Below are positions 43,367 through 56,878 of a DNA stretch of 64,000 nt, one piece after another. Below the pieces are notes generated by a model. It ran no database searches, was not told the DNA's origin, and saw nothing but the letters and a program-made list of their open reading frames with translations. The stretch comes from Rugalucina vietnamica (Eukaryota > Mollusca > Bivalvia > Lucinida > Lucinidae): positions 52,914,856-52,978,855 of the forward strand of contig OZ024874.1 of the NCBI GenBank assembly GCA_964017185.1, in the 5' to 3' direction. A program made the translations under genes and the position numbers. How positions within the stretch are numbered: the stretch's first letter is position 1; each line of letters starts with the position of its first letter.

Positions 43367-43505
43367 AATAAATGACTCCGTTGGCACAGTCAGTGGCTCA
43401 CAATGACTTAGTATGCAAGACTATGCCTATGATATTGAAGCGTGTTACACAGAGGAAATATGCCCTAATCCGTAACACTCATCCTGATACATGAACGACA
43501 ATAAA
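43367..43505 (+). other. Candidate poly(A) signals of G2
   Basis: AATAAA at 43367-43372 and at 43500-43505, 152 and 285 nt after the stop. Either could end the transcript. 43506-44315 is AT-rich and shows nothing further that I recognise. Confidence 0.55.
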
Positions 43506-44315
43506 GGTTGCTATTGCAAATGTAACTAAGCATGCAGTATACATACATAAACTGAATGATTCTGCAAAATGTTTCTACATGTAAAGGGAGAACTAATCGT
43601 AGGGGAGTGTGGAGTACGAATGTATATGACTGTCATGGATGTCACTGTGTAGCATCACGAACCTTAACGCAGTGACGATCATACTTGGATGAATACAGCA
43701 CTGAATTTTTCTTCAAGAACAAAAAACTTTTTCTTTATGTTACTTTAACGTCCGTCCATGTTTTGTAATTTGGTGATTATCACTGTGCTTACATTGGATT
43801 TATATTCCTAAATGCTCAAAATAAGACGAATGATCTTTAACTTTGATGGACTCTTTGTAAATGTGCTTTATTGTTATTTAATTGAAATGTTTTTTGTTTT
43901 TTGTTTTTTTTCACATGTAAGGTTTTGTCTTTGTTAGAAGGACGTCTTGCTTATTTCAAATTGACTGTATTAATATGTTGGCTGGCTCTTTCATATATAT
44001 TTTACATTTGTACTTTGTTTCACTGTTTTGATTTTATTCCATTACAATGCATGTCGGTATTGTAATTGGTCAACGAGTTTGTTCTTGGTCTAAACACCCG
44101 CCTCGTAGTTTATACTACGTACAGATAACCATAGCAGGTTGAAAAGCTGGAATTATAGAAAATGATTAAGACGACCAGGAATAATCAGAGCCTTACCACA
44201 TACAAAAAGAAGTTGTTAAAATTGTGTTAATCGTAAAGAAAACTTGTCACAAATTGAACAAACAACTAATTGTCTTTGACAAAAATATACCGATAAGTAC
44301 ACAGCCAATATATAA

Positions 44316-44604
44316 AGGTACAAGTAGGCAATGATCAGGAAAAGGCGCAATCAGAAAGAAATTCCCACTCCAAAAACCGAGGTGGGAAAAAAACTAAATT
44401 CACATTTAGGTACTTGTACTTAAAACATATCGTAAGCCGAATGAGCAGCTATTTCCCAGTAGGCGGCCACTCAGTAACTTAAATAAAAAGTATGAAAACG
44501 TACATAAGGTTCAACCAGCACGAAAATTCGACTCCAAAACATCAAACAAATGGAACCACAACAGAAGCATCGCCTTGGAACGATTAGTAATATAAAATTA
44601 CAAG
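44316..44604 (-). mobile_element. Penelope-like element 3'-end fragment
   Basis: Same 3' terminus (AGGTACAAGTAGGCAATGATC) and body as 375-652 and 48453-48740, minus orientation, 5'-truncated near 44604. 44605-45930 beyond it is AT-rich with no feature that I can support. Confidence 0.72.
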
Positions 44605-45930
44605 TATCTATACAAAAAGAGATACGTGTGTTAGCTGCACTAATGAAATCAATACTGACGACACACTAGCACAACGGTGCTGGTCTTGCACACCGTCTCG
44701 CAGTAGTTTCAAACATCTGCATCAAGATGAGTGCATAGGTCAAATGTCAGCCATTAACCTTCCAACACGCAACAAATCATCAAAGCAAACACACATGTGC
44801 GAAGATTTTATTAGCCTAAAACGAAACCAGAAATCACGATTTTTTAAATAAAATAAGCTAGAGAAAAACACCAACAATATACCATATTAATATGGAATAA
44901 CGTGCACACAACACTTTAGTATACAGCAATGAACTTCCATTAACAATAAGTCATTTGGTGATTTTGAAAAAATACACACCAAATGTTAAAACGATGCCTA
45001 AACCGATTTTCATAATATACAATTCGGCGACAGTGAAAAAAATAGATATAAACATGGTGATAACTGAGATATAGACTATAACTGTTTTTGCAATCCTTAT
45101 TTTACGCTAGAGTGTAAAGCTGCATTCAAAGACGTTACCAGGGAGATTAAGGATGTTCCCTACCAATAAAAAAATATTTAAAGAAAAATAACTATATACT
45201 TCACTGCGGATAGTGTGGATTTTTCAAGCTACTTGCCTCTGAATGAGACCACTTAAAAATGTTCAAAATTTAAAAAGATTCATTTTTTTTTTATTTTCTT
45301 CATATATAAATGTCCTTAACACAAATACTATCCAAATGCTTTCAAATATCATTTTATTTCGCTATTTAGGACCACAACACACAACAATGTGCATCTTGAA
45401 GTCGATTATAAAATTTTACGTATAGTTTAACAACCCTTCCGCCTAACTATTGTGTAGAACTAATATCTGTTAAACGTTTTCTTGTATTTGCATATTGCAT
45501 TATGTAGAACTGGAATAGATTGTTGGAATAAAAGAATAAAATATATTGGGTAGTATGCATCAAAAGAGACAAAGATACTTGAAAATAAAAATATGCTTTT
45601 CGGCTATTTTATTTCTTCGACTCCAGTTCACAAAAGCATCCAAAATTTCTAACAATGACACCTAAAGAAGAAAGACAGGCATATAATCCATTGTATTCAT
45701 CTATTACTATTGCTGCTTGAAACATTGTATTTGGGGATGCGTTATATACCCTAACCCTTAATATCTATTGACAACGAAACATTTCAGAAAAATATCAAAA
45801 AGAGGTCAAAAATGAAGTTCTTTCGATCCATGTCCGATATATACTATCAATTAGTATCAGAAAAACATCTGCAGTCATTTAATTCAACAAAATAAAAAAC
45901 CGGAATTTCAATATTGTCAAATGTTAAATA

Positions 45931-47454
45931 GCAGTCACACATTAGCGTATAAGTAAAACGCACAGGCGTGTTGAAAAAAAAATCAAAATACAACATTCAT
46001 GTACGCCAGAAGCACATCGAAGATACGTTCAAAACGCGTTACGAGTGCGTTGGGTACACTTGATGTACGCCCGGTGTGCGTAATTTTAAGTCGATGCGCG
46101 TTTGGGCTCAAAAACATGCTTAAAATCTTTCTTGCATTTCGGCATGTCCCGGGCGTGTGTCTTTTACATGTACGTTTCGAATAAATTCACGCGCGGTACA
46201 GGTGCTTTGAATATGCTTTGAATGCGTTTGGTGCACGTTTTAGGCACGCCAGTGTACGAAACATGCGCGTTCCGATTTTACGAGATATTGCCGCAGTTAC
46301 GTGAGCCAAGCGTGTATGAATCGCGCGTTAACGTGTGATGCGCGACCCAGTAGATCGTGTTTAGGACGTCGCGCACGCTTTTGGTGACTTTTTATATATG
46401 GCAACTAAAAACTTACAAGATAAAGCCGGTTTGCTTGTTTTTCTTTTAAATAATGAATTTTGGAGTATCTTTGGATAGTCTTTGACAATAGTAATGGTAT
46501 AAAAATACCATATTTTGATCGCATTTTAGGCAATATATTTTAAGAAAATGCCGATTTTTAATGAAAAATCGCTTGTTAATTTGTAACAAAAGTACACAGT
46601 AGCTCTTTAGAAAATGACAATAACTCAATGGTTTCGACGCCAAAACATGTCAAAGACATCTTATGTTTAACTGAAATTGTCACAGTTTAACACCATGCCA
46701 CTTATTTTGCTTTCCCAGCTTAAATTAACGCATTACCGACCATCACGAGAACAGGAAAATGTGTTAACTTTGCGGAAAATTGCGTCAAATTTCACGGAAG
46801 GTATTTTCTGTTACGCCATAGCAACTAGGATGCTTATTTTATATGTTGCAAATGCACATTGTCTAAGGATTACAAAACACAAAACGATAATCGATTATCA
46901 TTTCAAAATTCGAAATTGCAATTCTTACAAAATGTCCTAAGTTTGTTCTACAACAGACAGTCTGAGACTAATGTTTGTCCTATATTTGTCATAAATATGA
47001 TGTAACGATACAAAAAATATTATATTGATGATAATATGCACATAGCCTAAAATACTTTGTCTGAAAATTTCAAGTAAATGCGCTAATGGACTGAGCCGCA
47101 ATTCAAATTTTCGAAAGTCTTACAAAGCGTCCCACGACGCAAAACCTAGCGCCGACGTCAGACTAAATTCATCATAACGCAACGCCCAAATGACATTTTT
47201 ACGTTACGAATATTTCCCCAATATCGTGCAATTTGTCTTAGCGTGTCTGGAACGTAACATAAATGTACTACACAAAGCGGCTTCAGATTTTTATACGTCC
47301 ATCAACGTCTCAGTCACGCGATAATGCGCGACTGCTAAAACGAGTTAAATGAACAAATATATTTTTATACGTCCAAAATCTTCAGCGTGTTGAGATTTTT
47401 CTTACGCCCGGCGCGCGTTTGGGTTATACGCTAATGTATGACTGCTCTTTAAGC
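45931..47454. mobile_element. 1.5-kb TIR element with TTAA duplication and CG-motif flanks
   Basis: AGCAGTCACACATTAGCGTA (from 45931) is inverted at 47435-47454 (one mismatch). TTAA lies two bases outside each end, consistent with a TTAA target duplication as used by piggyBac/Kolobok-type transposons. The left 400 bp and right 350 bp are rich in TACGC, GCGCG and ACGTNC motifs; the middle is AT-rich and has no transposase. Confidence 0.8.
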
Positions 47455-47573
47455 TGTTGGATGTACTAGAAATATTATCCCAACATTAAGGTGAAAAATA
47501 TGCTACCAATAGTTCTAAGGCGTCAATTTTGGTTAAATTATTTCTAAAATAGAGGACCAATGGTCCTGTAAAC

Positions 47574-50468
47574 GCTCACCTGAGATCTGCTGCATATACC
47601 AATAAACATGTTTGAATATTATGGCATTTAACCCCAGTGCAGGGACAGATGAAGCCCTTGGGCCATTTTTATTTTCAAAATAATCAATATTCTGTCTATT
47701 TGCCAATTTCCTGCTGGCTTTTCCCTTCAAATAACATTTGAACAGTTTTCCCCATTCAAATGCATAGGTAACGCATGTTGACCTTGCTATAAACTTGGCC
47801 AAGGTCATCACAGGGTCATGATTTATATATACATTGTAGTACTTCAGCCATCGATACTTCACACCAAGTTCCGTTGAAATCAGTCTATTGGTTTCAGAGA
47901 AGAAGATTTTTGAAGGGTTTTTACCATATATGGGCATGACGGGCATCTTGGTCACGCCCGGTGACCTAAATTATTAATATACACATTGGTTCCCCCATCC
48001 TATGGATACTTCACATAAAATTTCGTTTTAATTGGCAAAGCGGTTTAAGAAATATTACGGTGATATACTAGTATATTGTCCCGGGATGGGGCCATATAAG
48101 CCCTTGGGTCCAACTGTTTTCAGAATCATTAATATTTAGTCCTACCACCCATTTCCTGCAAGATTTTCACCTCAAATGACTTTTTAAAAGTTTTCCCCAT
48201 TCAAATACATAGGGGACCTATGTTGACCTTGTCGTGAAATAGGTCAAGGTCACTACAGGGTCATGATTTATATATACATTGTAGTACTTGCGCCATCAAT
48301 ACTTCATGCCAAGTTTCATTGAAATCGGTTCACCGGTTCCGGAGAAGAAGGGATTTTACCATATATGGGCATGGCGGCCATCTTGGTCATGTGACCTGGA
48401 TTATTTATATACACATTGGTAACCCCTTCCTATTGATGCTTTACATAAAAAAGTACAAGTAGGCAAAGATCAGGAAAAGGCGCAATCAGAAAAAGACTCC
48501 CACTCCAAAAACCAAGGTGGGAAAAAACCAAACTAACAATCAGGCACTTATACCATGAAAACACTTCGTAAGCCGAATGAGCAGCTATTTTCCCAATAGG
48601 TGGCCACTCAGTTATCTTAACTTAACTAAAAATATGCAAACATACATAAGGCGCCAACAGCACAAAAATATTTTAAACACCAAGACATAAAACAAAAAGA
48701 ACCACCACAGAAGTATCGACTTGGAACGATCAGTAACACAAAGTTACTGGTGGGTTTAAATCGATTTTACACGGCCGTAACCTCACCCTTAGCTTCTGCA
48801 GTGGTTCATAACATTTAGTTAGTTCTTCGGTCCTCGTGGTGAATCTCTAACTAGTAAATGAATCATCAAGAACAAACGAATAAATCATGATAAACATCCT
48901 GATGAATCAAAAACCAGGACTCACAGATTCAGTAAGCTGCCCGACGATGGAGATCCCTGGGCGCCAAATAACTTACTAACTCCGGAGCAAAAGAAAAACA
49001 TCAGTTGGACCCCGGTGGGCCAAGCAACAGACAAGAAGCTCCGGCCCCAACCGACTAAAATGAATAGCTTTAAGTCGGGGCCATCATAGAGTCTGACGCC
49101 CGACCCACCGGCGTGCAATTAAAGAAGGCAGCATAGTTATCAACCGTGATTGGGTTAAAAACTAAGCATGCAGACTGTCGCATAACATTCAAGTTATAAC
49201 CTATACGTCCGTAACGTGTTATGATTTTTCTAAACTGAAAAGAAAAATCATTACTTCCTATAAGTTTCTTAAATTTGTAAACCAAGTCACCATAAAATTC
49301 TGGTTCCGAAAGACCCTCACTTAAAAGCGTCTTTAACCCAACATTATATTTGGAAATCAATTCATAGTGTCTACGATAAAATTTAGAAAAGGTTTTTCGA
49401 AGTTTATGATACCGATAGCCCTGTTGGAGAAGTTTGGCCGTTAAAGATTTATTTCGAGCGTTGAAGTCTGTAACATGATTGCAGACTCTAGCAAACCTAA
49501 TAAGTTGCGAAATGTATACACCATAAGAAGCACGACGAGGAACGTCACCATCCAAAAACGGAAAATTTACTGTATCAAAATCAAAATCGCGCTTATCATA
49601 AATTTTAGAAGAAACAAATCCATTTGCAACAGAAAGATGTAGATCTAAAAAGGGGCCTTCGGTATCCGAGATATTGGCTTTGTTCAACTGTAGTTCAGAT
49701 GGATAAATTTGATTGACCATACCTTCAAAATAAGGGTTGTCAATGTTCAAAAGGTCATCGAGGTACCTAGAAGTGGAATTAAAAGCCTCGATAACATCAG
49801 CTTGATTATCATGGTTAAGAGAATCTATGAAATCTCTTTCATAGCAGTATAAAAATAAATCAGCTACGAGAGGTGCGCAATTTGTACCCATCGGAATTCC
49901 AACAATTTGGCTTTGATTGGCCATGCGGTTTCAGAGATGATGTTTGAATATTATGGTAATGTACGTGTATATTGCCCCGGGGTGGGGGTATATTAGCCCC
50001 TGGGGTCCAGTTGTTTTTTTCAGAATCATTAATATTCAGTCCTACTGCCCATTTCCTGCAAGACTTTCACTTTAAATGACATTTTAAAAGTTTTCCCCAT
50101 TCAAATGCATTGGCGACCTATGTTGACCTTGCCGTAAAATAGATCAAGGTCATCACAGGGTCATGATTTATATATACATTGTAGTGCTTGAGCCATCAAT
50201 GATTCATGCCAAGTTTCGTTGAAATCGGTTCACCGATTCTATTTTTGAAGGGTTTTTACCATAAATGGGCATGGCGGCCATCTTGGTCACGTGACCTAGA
50301 TTTCTTATATACACATTGGTTCCCCCTTCCTATATATGCTTCCTATAAAATTTGGCTTTCGTTGGCCAAGCGGTTTCAGAGAAGTCTTTGAAAATGATGG
50401 ACGACGGACGGACGCCGGATGCCTGCCTATCCTATAAACTCACCTGTGAGCCTTCGGCTCAGGTGAGC
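47574..50468. mobile_element. Bivalve-type repeat with GCTCACCTGAG ends and internal tandem units
   Basis: GCTCACCTGAG at 47574-47584 faces CTCAGGTGAGC at 50458-50468. Inside are three units of about 430 bp (near 47600-48055, 48060-48452, 49904-50400), each with a CCCCGGG-x-GGGG..CCATAT/TATT motif, TTTTCCCCATTCAAATGCAT, TGACCTTG..AAGGTCATC and GGCATG-x-CGGCCATCTTGGTCA. The second/third junction is interrupted by the Penelope-like fragment. 50469-51190 downstream, the G3 promoter side, shows nothing that I recognise. Confidence 0.8.
48453..49903 (-). pseudogene. Penelope-like reverse transcriptase fragment, 5'-truncated
   Basis: The minus-strand frame (49903 to 49070) starts within the RT catalytic region: GIPMGTNCAPLVADLF, then STSRYLDDLL (DD catalytic pair) and a long C-terminal part to SDSMMAPT, about 278 residues. 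The first seven residues of the apparent open frame (49924-49904) are the host repeat read through, not element sequence. It is followed on the minus strand by about 600 bp of 3' region ending at AAGTACAAGTAGGC (48453). Upstream RT blocks and any endonuclease are missing. Assignment to the Penelope-like group is from motif resemblance. Confidence 0.75.
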
Positions 50469-51190
50469 TAAAACGTAGATCAGGGCAGACTGAATGTTAT
50501 GTCTTGTTTTACTAATGCTTATTCTATTATATCCGAATAACGACGGAGAGTTATTTGTACGCTTGTATATAGCATTTGTTTTTTTTCCCTCGCTTTGGAA
50601 AGTGTAAATGCAAAGTTTTCTTTATCATTATTTCCAACATCATTTTCGTACTTTTTTCTCCCAGGAAAAAAGCTACCTGAACTATTTTAACATGATATGG
50701 CAGACATCGAGTTTAGTTTCACACCGTGTCAAAATGAATTAGGTGTGTGGTGTTATTAAGCAACGACCCAACACCAAATGTTTGTAACTATTTTGGATCG
50801 AAACGGGTTGGTTTTGGACATTCGCATGCCCCATGACATCTTTGCGCATACCTTCAATAACTCCTTAAACATATTTATTCCAAGATAAAGTGATAGGCTT
50901 ATTTAAAAATCAATTTATTGTTCTTGATCCAATTAATCAAATCATCTTTTTCATGCGTTGAATCGACCGTATTCTTTACTAAATTTAAAGCTACACACCT
51001 TTGACACTCTTTAACATGTTTAACAGAAGAACAATAGATGTAGACAACACTACATGGTGTAAAAATTGCGTATGACCTTACCAAAGCAATTTAAAAATCA
51101 ACATGCTAATTTTTATGACAAAATAATGCTAGTCCAAAATGGTTTTAATTTATCTTTCGAATTAATGAAAACCAAACTTTCGTTTGTATT

Positions 51191-51272
51191 ATGATCTCAC
51201 CAAAGTTTTGGAACTCATTATTACATTGTCTTTCAATTATTCTGGTTTTAAGTACGAATGTTCTAGCTCAAG
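51191..51272 (+). CDS. G3 exon 1: signal peptide
   Basis: ATG at 51191; MISPKFWNSLLH then hydrophobic CLSIILVLS and a likely cleavage after NVLA. Ends in phase 1 before GTAAGC. The same layout as exon 1 of G2. Confidence 0.85.
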
Positions 51273-54200
51273 GTAAGCTTTTGTTCTTTTCTTAATTGTA
51301 GATATATATGGTTCCGATGAGACTATTAATTCCTTATTTTTAAGCAATAATTCTTAACAGTCTTGTAAAATTTAAAAACAAAATCTCAATTTTAATACTT
51401 TTGTGCATGATCCTTTTCAGTTTAAAAGTATCTTTCGTGCACTGACAGAAAAAATGTAATTTAAAATGAACACAATATTTAAGATGGCATATGTCTTTGA
51501 AATTATTGACCTAATATCATAAGACTTCTTTTCTATTCATTGTAGATTGTGGTGCCCCCGGTGATGTGCAATACGGAGAGTTTGCCGGCAGTACGCTGTT
51601 TAATGGCGATGCCCAGATAGTATGTTGGTATGGGTTTACGGGTAGCACCGCAATAACATGCCCGGCAGGTGTTTGGGACCCACTTCCCACTTGCGCTGCA
51701 ATTGGTGAGTATTCGTTCTGTCCCCTTGGTACCTAACCCATATGTCAGAAGCCAATGATCTCATTCAAACTAAATCACCACTGATGATTTAAGTTTTCTA
51801 TAGGTGACGAATACTTTTAAAAACTCCATATGCCAAAAGCAGGGATAATTGAATTTTATATCACTAGTAAATTTTACCCGTCTCGACGTAGCAGTAAGAT
51901 GATTGCGGCGATGAAAACAAATAAGACAAAAAACATGACCAACAGAAAAAAAACATAAATTTGACCTTTGACCTCGATGACCTTTGACCCAATTGGACCC
52001 ATAAATCTTAATCAGGGATCAACCTGTATACACTCACCAAGTTTCATGCAAATCGGACCAAGGACTGCCGAGATACAGAAATTTGACCTTTGACCTCGAT
52101 AACATTGACCTTTAAAAAATGAACCCCTCGAGCTAATATCCAGGGCCGCCCTCAACCTTCCCACCAAGTTTGGTGAAGATCGGCCCAAGGACCTGAGAGA
52201 AGTAGGGGAACAACAAAAAAACACACATAAATTTGACCTTTGACCTCAATACTCGATGACCTTTGACCCAATTGGACCAATAAATCTTAATCAGGGATCA
52301 ACCTGTATACACTCACCAAGTTTCATGCAAATCGGACCAAGGACTGCCGAGATACAGAAATTTGACCTTTGACCTCGATGACCTTGACCTTTAAAAAATG
52401 AACACCTCAAGCTAATATCCGGGGCCGCCCTCAACCTTCCCACCAAGTTTGGTGAAGATCGGTCCAAGGACCTGGGAGAAGTAGGGGAACAAACAGAAAA
52501 AAAAACATAAATTTGATCTTTGACCTCGATGACTTTGACCTTTCAAAAAATGAAGGACCTGGGAGAAGTAGGGGAACAAACAGAAAAAAAACACATACAT
52601 TTGACCTTTGACCTCGATGACCTTGACCTTTTAAAAAATGAACCCCTCAAGCTAATCTCCGAGGCCGCCCTCCACCTTCCCTCCAGGTTTGGTGAAGATC
52701 GGCCCAAGGACCTTGGAGGAAACAGAAAAAAACACATAAATTTGACCTTTGACCTCGATACTCGACAATCTTTGACCCAATTGGACCCATAAATCTTAAT
52801 CAGGGATCAACCTGTATACACTCACCAAGTTTCATGCAAATCGGACCAAGGACTGCCAAGATACAGACATTTGACCTTTGACCTCGATGACCGAGATACA
52901 GAAATTTGACCTTTGACCTCGATGACCTTGACCTTTAAAAAATGAACCACTCGAGCTAATATCCGGGGCCGCCCTCAACCTTCCCATCAAGTTTGGTGAA
53001 GATCGGTCCAAGGATCTTGGAGAAGTAGGGGAACAAACAGAAAAAAACACACAAATTTGACTTTGACCTCGATGACCTTGACCTTTTAAAAATGAAGGAC
53101 CTGAACAATCAGAAAAAAACATAAATTTGACCTTTGACCTCGATGACCTTGACCTTTCAAAAAATGAACCCCTCAAGCTAATATCCGGGGCCGCCTTCCA
53201 CCTTCCCTCCAAGTTTCGTGAAGATCGGCCCAAGGACCTTGGAGGAAACAGAAAAAAACAAATTTGACCTTTGACCTCGATACTCTATGGCCTTTGACCC
53301 AATTGGACCCATAAATCTTAATCAGGGATCAACCTGTATACACTCACCAAGTTTCATGCAAATCGGACCAAGGACTGCCGAGATACAGAAATTTGACCTT
53401 TGACCTCGATGACCTTGACCTTTAAAAATTGAACCCCTCGAGCTAATATCCGGGGCCGCCTTCAACCTTCCCACCAAGTTTGGTGAAGATCGGCCCAAGG
53501 ACCTGGGAGAAGTAGGGGAACAAACAGAAAAAAAACATAAATTTGACCTTTGACCTCGATGACCTTGACCTTTCAAAAAATAAACCCCTCAAGCTAATAT
53601 CCGGGGCCGCCCTCCACCTTCCCTCCAAGTTTGGTGAAGATCGGCCCAATGACCTGGGAGGAGTAGGGGAACAAACAAACAAACAAACAGACAAACGTTG
53701 CTCAAATTATAGTATGATATGATACACCAGACATTCCATAAAGATGATTTGGTTGGTGGTAGATATGCGGTCAAAGATGATTTCATATGCTGGTATATAT
53801 GTATCTTGCAGCGTTTATGATTTTATTTTTAAACGTCCCACCAACAATAAAAATAAAATGGAAAGTACCTTAATCATATAGACTCGAGAAAATCGGGATC
53901 GAACTCATAATCACTTATTCACATGGTAAAGTCGCTCTGAACAACTACCCAACGGTAATTTCTGAGAATGGATCTTCGAACGCATGCCATTTTGGTCGTT
54001 TGACCTCATACTTTCCACTTCGCTGTTTCACTGTTTCAGACTGTGGCTCACCGGCTATACCCAGTGGTACCATTAGTACTGATACAGCATATAACGACAC
54101 AACTTTGGTAACCTGCAATACAGGATATCAGGGCGGGGGACGTGCATATTGCCTTACATCGGGGGACTGGTACTCGCCACCTTTCCCACAATGTGAACCT

Positions 54201-56843
54201 GTAGGTAAGTCGTCGCCCGTGCTATGGGCATGCATTTGTGTAAGCTTCTTTCATGGACAACTATATTTCCCTTCAAAATATAATGTTAAATAGAACATTA
54301 GCTCCTTCAAATTGGGTTAAAATGATTCAGCATCATGCTAGTAAGTCATCGTTTCCACACACAGGCTTGCAATATCATGCTTAATTTTGGGTCCAACCTG
54401 CGTTGCACTAAACGTATTCAAAAGTTATATGTCCAAATGGATTCTCTAGTACTGGGAGGATAACATTATTTTTCAAAACAGATTGCATTATATTCCAACG
54501 ATGTCGTATTTCTGCTTCGTAAATAATTAAGTACAATGTTTGTACGCATATTCAATTGCAACTTATTCAATTCACACTAGAATGTTGGGATCCTGACATA
54601 CCTAATGGACGCCTGACTACCGACAGTGACACGGTGTTTGACGGAAGCGCCACTGTGGAGTGTGACCCGGGGTTTGAAGTCATAGGCAGCAATGTCGCCA
54701 CTTGCTTGTTTGATGGAAACTGGGATACTTTACCTACATGTCAACCGAAAGGTATATATAAACATATTTGAATGTACAGTTTCAAACATTAGTTTGTGCG
54801 TTAAATACTTCTGTATAAAATCAACTTATTTCTTGATTTTGTCTTAAGGGTTTAGAATTGCATTTTTTTTGACTTCCGGTCATTTAAAATTTATCAGCCT
54901 TTCATCTGTAATCCGTCTATTAAATCAGTTTCCGAAAACCTCATTGCTTTGTCAATAAGACGAAAGAGAGCACCGTATTCTAAATTGAACCACTGCATAA
55001 GAAAACCAACAAAATGCTTGGGCGAAAACAAAGGCGCAGATCAGCTTCGCGCTAACCGCGAAGCTGATCAGCGCCTTTGTTTTCGCTTCACGGATAGTAC
55101 AATCCCTCTTCTACTTAAATACAAAATTTCCAGCCTCTAACCATCTTCTGTGGTTGTACAACCCGGTTTGTGTCAGCCCTGGTCGGAACCCCAAATTGTT
55201 GGTTTTCTCACGCACAGGCTCAAATTGTTTTATGCCTTCAGATTGCGGCACACCACCAATACTCCATGGATCATTGACTCCCGACAGTTCCATGCTGTAT
55301 GGCGGTAAAGCGGAGGTCGTGTGTGATACAGGGTATCTGGGTTATGGTTTCGCTACTTGCCTCACCACGGGCCTGTGGGACACTGCTGCCCTACCGATTT
55401 GCAGCCCGATAGGTAGGTGCTCTACAAATCATGACAGATTTCGTTTAAAAAGCCCTTGTGTCTGGAAGCTGGATGTTTATTTTCATAAAAGGTATTCGCT
55501 GTGTATTCTGTTGGAAAACGCAGTCTAAATAAGAAATCAGAAAACTTAATTGGAAATGGATCTTCAAAATTTTAAATTTCAGTAAAAGGCGGGTGGTGTG
55601 GGTAAGCTTTTGGGGACGTCAGTTTATACTAAACATGATAGGTAACATGATAGAATTGTTATATGCATTTAATTGTAGCATTTTCTTCACGACACAAAAT
55701 TCAAGTTATTTTATGGCGTTCACGAAAAAGTCCTCTTTTCTTCTCTTGAAAATCTCTCTTAGACTAGTGCTTTCGATATAAATTGCATACGCAACTATTG
55801 AATAATGGCTTCATAACTTCATCGTTGTTGTTTGTTTATAAATATAGATTGCGGAACACCCTTTGTCTACCATGGATTTCTGACCGGGACCATGGAGACA
55901 GTATATGACGGTAATACAACTATTGGTTGTGAACCTGGATACGAGTTTGGGGGCACAGCGACTTGCCTTGCAACTGGACTGTGGGACGAACTCACTATGC
56001 CGACCTGTGATCCCGTCGGTGAGTGTTTTGTGTTCTTACACTTTAAGATAGTTACTTCTTGTAAAAGTAACAGATCTGAAAGCATTGTAGAAAAATACTC
56101 CCTGAAACTGTTACCTTGAAATGACAACCTAATTGAACCACAAAACATCAATGACCAGTGGTGTATTTAGAGGGGGTTCGGGTGGTTTGCTTGTACCCCC
56201 CTCTGGGACCAAATTATTTCAATTTCATGGAAAAAAAAATATGAAAAATCATGTAAAATGTTGAAAACGAACCCCCTCTTGATGGATTTGAACCCCCTGC
56301 CAGAAATCCTTGATCCGCCCCTGATCACTATGTTTATCTTCTGACTCTCGATGGCTTTTTCATAATGTCTGTCGTACTGCCACGAAGGTGGCCTCGTAAA
56401 TCGACCTAGACCAGGTTGTCCAGACTATTTCATGAAATTATTTCAGATAAAAAGTAAAACTGAGTTCTTTTAAGAGCAGGGAAAACATTAATTATAAAGG
56501 GGATGTGCCATACCCCGGTTTCAGCTACTCAAGCCTCATCAGTGATCCTATACATCTGGTAACATGGAACCAGAGACAATTACTGCAATTTTACTAATTT
56601 CAATTTTTTAAATTGCTTCGTTTTGAATTCCGTAGATTGTGGTACTTCCGTAGACCCCAATGGCGTGCTTGAAGGAGATAGTTTCTTCGCTGGATTAGCC
56701 AAAATAACTTGCAACACGGGGTACACTGGTGGTGGAAAAATTACTTGTCAAGATACTGCTGTTTGGGACATGTCAGCAGCAACGGCATGCGCTCTTGTGG
56801 GTAAGTATGACTTAAGTAAGATACCAAGGCGTTGTTTTAGCAA

Positions 56844-56878
<35 letters not shown>

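Noticed and set aside
51930-53696. Possible CRISPR-like array
   Set aside because: Units are 120-310 bp with no constant short repeat and unique spacers, and the context is an intron of an animal gene.
52012-53786. Several Ser/Arg-rich minus-strand open frames
   Set aside because: Products of the GACCTTTGACC tandem array; they shift frame with the repeat units and show no domain.
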